DNA of 64,000 bases, taken from assembly GCA_964395055.1 (NCBI GenBank), contig CAYNAA010000001.1, positions 62,001 to 126,000 of the forward strand, read 5' to 3'. This DNA comes from SLQR01 sp964395055 (lineage in GTDB: Bacteria > Bacillota_I > Bacilli_A > Izemoplasmatales > Izemoplasmataceae). Made by a program: the position numbers and the translations under genes. Shown in pieces: positions 42,722-49,294 of the stretch. A model generated the notes under the pieces. It did not search any database. It saw only the letters and a program-made list of their open reading frames with translations, and was not told where the DNA came from. Position 1 is the stretch's first letter. Each line of letters opens with the position of its first letter.

Positions 42722-43963
42722 ATGAACGCAATTAAAAAACAAGATGTTGAACTATACGAAACGATGAAACAAGAAATGGATCGTCAAGAAAATCATTTGG
42801 AACTAATTGCAAGTGAAAACTTTACAAGTAAAGCGGTATTAGAAGCACAAGGAAGCATTCTTACAAACAAATACGCAGAAGGGTACCCGAAGAAACGGTA
42901 TTATGGAGGATGTGAATACGTAGATGTAGTTGAAAACTTAGCCCGTGAACGATTAAAAAAATTGTTTAACGTAAAATATGTTAATGTACAACCGCATTCA
43001 GGATCCACAGCTAATATGGGAGCATACCGTGCCGTTGTTAACCACGGAGATAAAATTTTAGGAATGAGTTTGGACCATGGTGGGCATTTAACACATGGAC
43101 ATCCATTAAATTTTAGTGGCGTTGATTATACATTTCATAGTTACGGTGTGGATAAAGACACAGAAATGATTGATTACGAAGATGTTTTACGGATAGCAAA
43201 AGAGGTTAAGCCAGCATTAATTGTGGCTGGTGCCAGTGCATATTCAAGAGAAATAGATTTTAAAAAATTCCGTGATATTGCAGATGAAGTTGGTGCGAAA
43301 CTAATGGTTGATATGGCACATATTGCGGGGTTAGTGGCTGCTGGCATTCATAATAATCCATGTGATGTAGCAGATATTGTTACGTCAACGACACATAAAA
43401 CATTGCGGGGACCACGTGGAGGAATAATTTTAACAAATAATTTTGAAATATATAAGAAAGTCAACCGCGTGGTCTTTCCTGGAATACAGGGGGGTCCTTT
43501 GATGCATGTTATTGCTGGAAAAGCAGCTGCTTTTTTAGAAGCATCAAAAGTCGAGTTTAAAGCCTATCAACATCAAGTGGTCAATAATGCAAAAGCATTA
43601 GCTAACTCACTAATGGATTTAGGATTTAATGTTGTCAGTAAAGGAACAGATAATCATTTAATGTTGGTTGACGTTAAGTCACTGACTACACTTACTGGAA
43701 AAGCGGCAGAAGAACTTCTTGGAAAAGTCAATATAACTTGTAATAAAAACACCATTCCAAATGATCCTGAAAAACCATTTATTACAAGTGGAATACGGCT
43801 TGGAACGGCGGCTTTGACTAGTCGTCACTTTACTGAAGAAGATATGGTTCACATAGGGAAACTGATTTATGATACCTTGATGAATCCAACCAATGATTTT
43901 GTCTTAGATGAAGTCAAAAAACAAGTATTAGATTTAACCAAGAAATATCCTTTATATAGATAA
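42722..43963 (+). CDS. glyA: Serine hydroxymethyltransferase
   Basis: 413 residues, PLP-dependent. It makes glycine and methylene-THF from serine. The PLP lysine is in S-T-T-H-K-T-L-R-G-P-R-G-G (about 223-235); E-L-I-A-S-E-N-F-T, Y-A-E-G-Y-P-K-K-R-Y-Y-G-G and G-S-T-A-N-M are conserved. It provides the one-carbon unit used by folD. It follows pyrR by 10 bases, with AGGAGGAGTATA as ribosome site. Confidence 0.97.
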   Translation: MNAIKKQDVELYETMKQEMDRQENHLELIASENFTSKAVLEAQGSILTNKYAEGYPKKRYYGGCEYVDVVENLARERLKKLFNVKYVNVQPHSGSTANMGAYRAVVNHGDKILGMSLDHGGHLTHGHPLNFSGVDYTFHSYGVDKDTEMIDYEDVLRIAKEVKPALIVAGASAYSREIDFKKFRDIADEVGAKLMVDMAHIAGLVAAGIHNNPCDVADIVTSTTHKTLRGPRGGIILTNNFEIYKKVNRVVFPGIQGGPLMHVIAGKAAAFLEASKVEFKAYQHQVVNNAKALANSLMDLGFNVVSKGTDNHLMLVDVKSLTTLTGKAAEELLGKVNITCNKNTIPNDPEKPFITSGIRLGTAALTSRHFTEEDMVHIGKLIYDTLMNPTNDFVLDEVKKQVLDLTKKYPLYR

Positions 43964-43965
43964 AT

Positions 43966-43993
43966 AAAAAGCCACAAAAAATGTGGTTTTTTA
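43966..43993 (+). terminator. Terminator after glyA
   Basis: AAGCCACA/TGTGGTTT hairpin followed by T residues, immediately past the glyA stop. Confidence 0.83.
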
Positions 43994-44008
43994 TTTATTA
44001 AAACGTTT

Positions 44009-44113
44009 ACATGTTGCAACATAAGAGGAGATATGTTGTATAATAGTAACGAGCATCACATAAGATGCAAAACAACATGTTTGAAAAAGCTCATTTTTTG
44101 AACATGTTGTTTT
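44009..44113 (+). promoter_or_regulatory. Promoter and structured leader of glnA
   Basis: TATAAT lies at 44039-44044. Over the -35 position sits the perfect palindrome ATGTTGCAACAT (44011-44022), a possible operator. The leader forms a small GCATC/GATGC hairpin (44053-44068). A long hairpin follows: AAAACAACATGTT (44069-44081) pairs with AACATGTTGTTTT (44101-44113), extended inward to about 20 pairs around the loop GCTCA. ACATGTTG or its complement occurs three times. The class of control element is not one I recognise. Confidence 0.65.
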
Positions 44114-44131
44114 ATTAAGAGGGAGAGAGTT

Positions 44132-45463
44132 ATGAAGAAAGAAGATGTGTTAAAAAAAGCCTCACAAGCAGATGTAAAATACGTGCGCTTATGCTTTACC
44201 GATATTCATGGACTAATTAAAAACGTCGAAATACCTGCAAGTAAATTAGAAGATGCTTTAGATAACAACGTTATGATTGACGGTTCAAGTATTGATGGGT
44301 TTTCACGGTTACAAGAATCAGATATGTACTTGCACCCAGATTATGATACGTTTTTAGTGTTATCATGGGAGAATACTGATTATGGAAAAGTTGCAATGCT
44401 TATTTGTGATGTGTTCATGCCTAATGGTCAACCATTTGAAGGTGACCCAAGGTTTATTTTAAAACGTAATTTGAAAGTCATGAAAGAAATGGGATTTGGA
44501 AAATTTAATATTGGACTAGAACCAGAATTTTTCTTACTTAAAAAAGACCGCGAAGGGAAAATCACTTTAGAATCAAATGACCATGGAGGATATTTTGATT
44601 TATCTCCAGTTGATGGTGCAGAACATTGTCGACGTGATATCGTATTAGAGTTAGAAAAACTTGGATTTAATATGGAAGCATCACATCACGAGGTCGCACC
44701 TGGACAACACGAAATTAACTTTGAGTATGATGATGCCGTTGAAGCATGCGATCGCTTACAGATGTTTAAACTTGTCGTTAAAAACGTTGCTAAACGACAC
44801 GGATTACATGCGACATTTATGCCAAAGCCGATAGAAGCAGTTAATGGATCAGGAATGCATACAAACTGTTCATTAACGGACAAAGATGGCAATAATACAT
44901 TTTATGATGCAAATGACAAACTGGGATTAAGTGAAACATGTTACCACTGGATTGGTGGAATCATGGAACATGCTAGAGGATTCACTGCGATTACTAACCC
45001 AATTGTAAACTCATATAAACGCTTAGTACCTGGATATGAAGCCCCATGTTATAATTCATGGAGCGACATTAATCGTTCTACAATGATTCGCATCCCAGCA
45101 TCGCGTGGAAAACAAACGCGGACTGAAATCCGTAGCGTTGACTCTGCAACGAATCCATATTTGGCAATGAGCGTCATTTTAGCGAGTGGATTAGATGGAA
45201 TTAAGAATAAAATTCAATGTGTTGATCCAGTCTATATCAACCTTTATGAACTTGATCGCGAAAGTCGTGAATCGATGGGAATCAAAAATTTACCTGAAAA
45301 TCTTAAAGACGCGATGAAAGCGTTGCGTAAAGATGATATTGTACAAGAAGCTTTAGGTAATCATGTATACAAAAAGTTTTTAGACGCTAAACAAGATGAA
45401 TGGGACCGTTTCAGAATGAGTGTTACTGAATGGGAAATTAAAACCTATCTTAACAATCTATAA
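44132..45463 (+). CDS. glnA: Glutamine synthetase, type I
   Basis: 443 residues, the short GSI-alpha length of Firmicutes. It assimilates ammonia into glutamate. M-I-D-G-S-S-I-D-G-F (about 49-58), G-L-E-P-E-F-F-L, the metal-binding A-P-G-Q-H-E-I-N-F-E-Y, N-G-S-G-M-H-T-N and R-S-V-D-S-A-T-N-P-Y are conserved. No glnR gene is adjacent, unlike Bacillus. A structured leader precedes it (see 44009-44113). The ribosome site is AGAGGGAGAGAG. Confidence 0.97.
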   Translation: MKKEDVLKKASQADVKYVRLCFTDIHGLIKNVEIPASKLEDALDNNVMIDGSSIDGFSRLQESDMYLHPDYDTFLVLSWENTDYGKVAMLICDVFMPNGQPFEGDPRFILKRNLKVMKEMGFGKFNIGLEPEFFLLKKDREGKITLESNDHGGYFDLSPVDGAEHCRRDIVLELEKLGFNMEASHHEVAPGQHEINFEYDDAVEACDRLQMFKLVVKNVAKRHGLHATFMPKPIEAVNGSGMHTNCSLTDKDGNNTFYDANDKLGLSETCYHWIGGIMEHARGFTAITNPIVNSYKRLVPGYEAPCYNSWSDINRSTMIRIPASRGKQTRTEIRSVDSATNPYLAMSVILASGLDGIKNKIQCVDPVYINLYELDRESRESMGIKNLPENLKDAMKALRKDDIVQEALGNHVYKKFLDAKQDEWDRFRMSVTEWEIKTYLNNL

Positions 45464-45494
45464 AAATAGGGGCGAATAATCGCCCCTATTTATT
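45463..45494. terminator. Bidirectional terminator, glnA / hslO
   Basis: AAATAGGGGCG/CGCCCCTATTT stem between convergent stop codons with A and T flanks. Confidence 0.9.
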
Positions 45495-46358
45495 TGCTTC
45501 TTCAATGAGTTTTTTAAGGTCAGAAGTATTAAAATGATAGGTCTCGGTACAAAAATGACATACAGTATCTATTTTTCCATCCTCTTCAAGTAAGGTGGTT
45601 AATTCCTTTTTACCTAAAGAAATTAATCCACGTTCAAATTTTTCTCGACTACAATTACAGGCATAGTCTAAATCTAAATGTTGTAAAATTTGGTGGTCGT
45701 CTCCTGTAATCATTTGTATCATGTCTTCAGGAGTCATACCTTTTTCTAACATTTGAGTCACTGGTGGTAATGATGAGAGTTTTCGTTCGATAACGCCGAT
45801 TGTATCATCATCACACCCTGGCATACGTTGTAAGATAAACCCACCTGCATAGCTTATTGAGTTATTTTCATTAACTTTGACACCAAGACTTACCGCAGAT
45901 GGAATTTGTTCACTGGCTGTAAAATAGTAGGCAAAATCTTCGGCAATTTCACCCGTTTGGATACGTGCGGTACTGGTAAAATTATCTCTTACTTTAACAT
46001 CTTTAGTTACATGAATGAATCCGTTCCCAACGGCTTGACCAACATTGAGCTTGCCACTATTGTATTGTAGCATTACATGTGGATTACCGACATAACCACG
46101 GACCTCACCGTTGGCATTGGTTGTGGCAACCATACCTTCAATTGGACCGTCACTTTCAACTCTTATTGTGAGTTCTTGATCACCTTTATACATTGCACCC
46201 ATAATAACACTTGCAGTTAACAACCGACCAAGAGCGGCAGCACTTGTGGGCCATAAATCGTGTATCTGTTGTGCGTGGCTTATTAAGTTTGTTGTTGATG
46301 CTGCATATAAACGAACATGGCCGTCAAATGCATATGCTTTTACTAAATAGTCTTTCAT
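45486..46358 (-). CDS. hslO: Redox-regulated chaperone Hsp33
   Basis: 290 residues. An ATP-independent holdase activated by oxidation. The N-terminal domain (A-T-T-N-A-N-G-E-V-R-G-Y-V-G-N-P) is followed by the C-terminal zinc switch with cysteines in C-N-C-S-R-E-K-F and C-H-F-C (about 236-271). The start at 46358 follows GGTGATAACT. An extended -10 promoter lies just upstream. Confidence 0.95.
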   Translation of the reverse strand: MKDYLVKAYAFDGHVRLYAASTTNLISHAQQIHDLWPTSAAALGRLLTASVIMGAMYKGDQELTIRVESDGPIEGMVATTNANGEVRGYVGNPHVMLQYNSGKLNVGQAVGNGFIHVTKDVKVRDNFTSTARIQTGEIAEDFAYYFTASEQIPSAVSLGVKVNENNSISYAGGFILQRMPGCDDDTIGVIERKLSSLPPVTQMLEKGMTPEDMIQMITGDDHQILQHLDLDYACNCSREKFERGLISLGKKELTTLLEEDGKIDTVCHFCTETYHFNTSDLKKLIEEANK

Positions 46359-46374
46359 AGTTATCACCGGAAGT

Positions 46375-46383
46375 ATTATAGCA
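46375..46383 (-). promoter_or_regulatory. Extended -10 promoter of hslO
   Basis: TGCTATAAT on the minus strand in the context ATGCTATAAT, less than 20 bases before the ATG, so the leader would be very short. Confidence 0.55.
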
Positions 46384-46407
46384 TATTTCAGTACTTAATT
46401 AAAACAA

Positions 46408-46436
46408 TTGAATTTATTAGTTTTTTATGGCAAAAT
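46408..46436 (+). promoter_or_regulatory. Promoter of dusB (candidate)
   Basis: TTGAAT (46408-46413), 17 bases, CAAAAT (46431-46436), about 28 bases before the start; divergent from hslO. Confidence 0.5.
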
Positions 46437-46464
46437 AGTGTCAGTTTCAAGGAGTGATGAGATC

Positions 46465-47448
46465 ATGAAAATTGGAAATTATACAGTTAAAAACAAGGTT
46501 ATTGTTGCCCCTTTAGCTGGCATATCTAACAATGCATTTCGAGCCATTGTAAATCGGTTTGATCCAGGGCTTATTTATACAGAAATGATTAGTGATAAAG
46601 GGATTATTCATGGAAATAAACGCACCACGGATATGTTGAGAATAGAAGATGATGAGGGACCTGTAGCGTTACAATTGTTTGGCGTGTCACCAACGGTTCT
46701 CCAAGCGGCAACAAAAATTGCATCTAAACAAAAAAATGTTGTGACGATTGACCTTAATGCAGGATGTCCCGTTCCTAAAGTTGTTAAAGGAAATGGTGGT
46801 GCTAGCTTAATGTTGGATGAAGCGCTAACGGCAGCCATTGTCAAAGCTATGGTTGAGGTAAGCACGAAACCAGTCACAGTTAAAATTAGAGCTGGATGGG
46901 ATAAAGATCATCTTAATGCAGTTAGTCTCGCTAAACAAGTTGAAGCAGCAGGCGCGAGCGCCATTGCTGTCCACGGGAGAACACGTAAGCAAATGTATAA
47001 AGGGATATCTGACTTATCAGTTATTAAAGCAGTAAAAGAAGCCGTTAGTATTCCAGTCATTGGAAATGGCGATATACTTACGCCTGAGGATGCTAAACGC
47101 ATGCTTAATGAAACTGGATGTGATGCAGTAATGATTGGACGAGGTATATTAGGGAATCCTTGGTTGATTAAGCAGACTATTGATTATTTAAATACAGGAA
47201 AATATGAACACGACGTATCATTAAAAGCACGCTTTGCAATGATAAAGGAGCATGCTGAACGTCTTTCACAACTTAGAGGAGAAAAGATAGCGGTGTTAGA
47301 AATGCGTGGTCATGTACCTTGGTATATTAAAGGCTTGCCACATGCAAGTTATGTAAAGCGAGATGTTGCTGGTGCAAAAACACTTGTAGAACTAAACGAT
47401 ATATTAGATAAATACTATGAACGCTTAAACAAAAGGCACAATGACTAA
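46465..47448 (+). CDS. dusB: tRNA-dihydrouridine synthase
   Basis: 327 residues. An FMN enzyme that reduces uridines in the tRNA D-loop. A-P-L-A-G-I-S-N-N-A-F, Q-L-F-G, the catalytic-Cys segment N-A-G-C-P-V-P-K-V-V-K-G-N-G-G-A-S-L-M and H-G-R-T-R-K-Q-M-Y are conserved. The start at 46465 follows AAGGAGTGATGAGATC; the in-frame ATG further up lies in the promoter. In Bacillus, dus often follows hslO, although on the same strand. Confidence 0.93.
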   Translation: MKIGNYTVKNKVIVAPLAGISNNAFRAIVNRFDPGLIYTEMISDKGIIHGNKRTTDMLRIEDDEGPVALQLFGVSPTVLQAATKIASKQKNVVTIDLNAGCPVPKVVKGNGGASLMLDEALTAAIVKAMVEVSTKPVTVKIRAGWDKDHLNAVSLAKQVEAAGASAIAVHGRTRKQMYKGISDLSVIKAVKEAVSIPVIGNGDILTPEDAKRMLNETGCDAVMIGRGILGNPWLIKQTIDYLNTGKYEHDVSLKARFAMIKEHAERLSQLRGEKIAVLEMRGHVPWYIKGLPHASYVKRDVAGAKTLVELNDILDKYYERLNKRHND

Positions 47449-47469
47449 ATTTCATTGTGCCTTTTGTTT
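47431..47469. terminator. Bidirectional terminator, dusB / hflX
   Basis: AAAAGGCACAATGA/TCATTGTGCCTTTT, a perfect 14-pair stem that includes the last codons of dusB, with a 7-base loop and T run. Confidence 0.9.
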
Positions 47470-47470
47470 T

Positions 47471-48712
47471 TTATATTTCGTAATCTTCATAACGGTGTCT
47501 TAAGGTGTTTGAAACGAGTGCTTTTATTATCGTGCCTTCTTCGGTATAGTCTTTTGTGAGTATATGACTGTAATCTGAAAGTATATTAATAATTTCACCT
47601 TTGTCAAAAGGAATTTTATAAGTTATGATTTTGTCATCTTTGCTAAGCAGTTGGTGAATTTTCTCTATGAGTTCATCAATATTGATGTCGTCTTTTAAGG
47701 AGACTTTTACATTTGGAGCAAAGCCAAACGGAAGACTATCTTTTGTTAGATCAAGTTTATTAAACACATAAAGCGTTTCGATTTGGTCTGCATCAAGTTC
47801 TTTTAAAACCTTATTTGTTGTAGCAATTTGATCGATGTAATATGGGTTAGAAAAATCAACAACATGAAGCAACAAATCAGCTTCTTTAATTTCTTCTAGT
47901 GTTGATTTAAATGAATCAACAAGTTCGTGTGGAAGATTTGAGACAAACCCTATGGTGTCAGTTAAGATGAAAGGTCGTGTATTTGGGAGCTCAATACGTC
48001 TCGATGTGGTTTCTAAAGTAGCAAATAATTGATCTTTTACTTTGACATTATAGCCCTCATCAACGTTGGCTTCTTCTAAGAGTTTATTCATTAAGGTGCT
48101 CTTTCCAGCGTTTGTATAACCGACAACCGCAACGGTCTTGATAAGAGATTTTTGTCTGTTTTTGCGATTGGTTTGTCGCACATCAACAATTTGTGCTAAG
48201 GCTTTTTCCAATTTATGAATCTCTTGTTCAATTTTACGACGGTTTAATTCAATTTTTTTCTCACCTGGACCTCTTGATCCAATACCGCCTTGTTGGCGCT
48301 CAAAAGATGCGCTCAAGACCTTTAATCTTGGTAAAATGTATTTAAGTTGAGCGACTTCAACTTGTAACATGGCTTCTTTAGTTTTAGCTCTTTTGGCAAA
48401 GATGTCTAAAATAAGAAGTGTACGGTCAATAACGGGGATAGTTAGTGCTTCTTCGAGATTTCTTATTTGACTGGCAGTAAGTTCTTCATTAAAAATGGCA
48501 AGATCTATATCATTGGCATCGATATACATTTTGATTTCTTCTATTTTTCCTGTACCAATACGATAATTTGCGGTTGCTAGTTTGCTGTCTTGTACAAAAA
48601 TAGCATCTGTTTCTATATGTAATGTGTTTGCTAAAGCGCTAAGTTCATCCATATAGATGGATATTTTTTTGCCTTTATAATGGTCTAATCCGATAAGTAT
48701 GGCTTTTTTCAT
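47471..48712 (-). CDS. hflX: Ribosome-associated GTPase HflX
   Basis: 413 residues. It splits stalled ribosomes, especially under stress. The N-terminal HflX domain ends with a helical linker containing G-I-G-S-R-G-P-G-E-K-K-I-E (about 147-159). The G domain has G-Y-T-N-A-G-K-S-T (G1), D-T-I-G-F-V-S-N-L-P (G3) and N-K-L-D (G4). The start at 48712 follows AAGAGGTGATGCAG; two earlier in-frame ATG codons lie within the ribosome site. Confidence 0.95.
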   Translation of the reverse strand: MKKAILIGLDHYKGKKISIYMDELSALANTLHIETDAIFVQDSKLATANYRIGTGKIEEIKMYIDANDIDLAIFNEELTASQIRNLEEALTIPVIDRTLLILDIFAKRAKTKEAMLQVEVAQLKYILPRLKVLSASFERQQGGIGSRGPGEKKIELNRRKIEQEIHKLEKALAQIVDVRQTNRKNRQKSLIKTVAVVGYTNAGKSTLMNKLLEEANVDEGYNVKVKDQLFATLETTSRRIELPNTRPFILTDTIGFVSNLPHELVDSFKSTLEEIKEADLLLHVVDFSNPYYIDQIATTNKVLKELDADQIETLYVFNKLDLTKDSLPFGFAPNVKVSLKDDINIDELIEKIHQLLSKDDKIITYKIPFDKGEIINILSDYSHILTKDYTEEGTIIKALVSNTLRHRYEDYEI

Positions 48713-48732
48713 CTGCATCACCTCTTATTGTT

Positions 48733-48741
48733 ATTATAGCA
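48733..48741 (-). promoter_or_regulatory. Extended -10 promoter of hflX
   Basis: TGCTATAAT on the minus strand in the context ATGCTATAAT, about 20 bases before the start, with TTAAAA 17 bases further upstream. Confidence 0.6.
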
Positions 48742-48773
48742 TGTTTATTATATAATTTTAAATAATATTGAGA

Positions 48774-48816
48774 AAATAAAAGCTCTATATTTAGCGGTTT
48801 CCCATAAATATAGAGC
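48774..48816 (-). terminator. Terminator after the pyrophosphatase-like gene
   Basis: GCTCTATATTT/AAATATAGAGC perfect 11-pair stem with a 13-base loop, then a T-rich run on the minus strand. Confidence 0.8.
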
Positions 48817-48826
48817 CTATTTCATG

Positions 48827-49156
48827 TTATTCCGTAATCACTTTAGATTGATGGAATCTTTCTTTAAATTCTATTAGTGCTTCAATTTGTTCTTTAGAGT
48901 ATTGCTTCTTTTCTTTTGTAACAACCAACTTACATACATTTTCAGTAACGCGGTGAATTACTGCAATCACATATCCAGTAAAGCTTTTGAGCGGCTCAAA
49001 CTCCCCTAGAACGTAGGCTTTAATTTCCTTTTCATGGTCGAATGTTTTGGGTAAGAATCCATAATTTACTGGGTAAATAGTCCCATGATTAGGATTAACA
49101 CTTCCTAAGGGGCGGTCAATAACTACTTCGACTTTCTCTCCTAACAACTCTTTCAT
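48827..49156 (-). CDS. Short inorganic-pyrophosphatase-like protein
   Basis: 109 residues. V-E-V-V-I-D-R-P-L-G-S, Y-P-V-N-Y-G-F-L, A-Y-V-L-G-E-F-E-P-L and V-I-A-V-I-H-R resemble the N-terminal half of class I inorganic pyrophosphatases, a short form found in Firmicutes and often annotated as a pyrophosphatase. It is far shorter than the usual 170-residue enzyme and lacks the standard Asp-rich metal site, so activity is uncertain. The start at 49156 is 6 bases after AAGGAG. Confidence 0.65.
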   Translation of the reverse strand: MKELLGEKVEVVIDRPLGSVNPNHGTIYPVNYGFLPKTFDHEKEIKAYVLGEFEPLKSFTGYVIAVIHRVTENVCKLVVTKEKKQYSKEQIEALIEFKERFHQSKVITE

Positions 49157-49269
49157 GAACATCTCCTTATATTTGTGATTTTTTATATTTTTTGAGTCTT
49201 GAATCCTGTCTTTGTGGAAAGGCTTACTTTTATTATATCATGTTTTTATTATTGTCGTAATTAAAATAA

Positions 49270-49294
49270 GAAAGAAGCGTAAAATTACGCTTCT
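49270..49294 (-). terminator. Terminator after nrdJ
   Basis: AAGAAGCG/CGCTTCTT-type hairpin immediately past the nrdJ stop, with a short T run on the minus strand. Confidence 0.75.
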
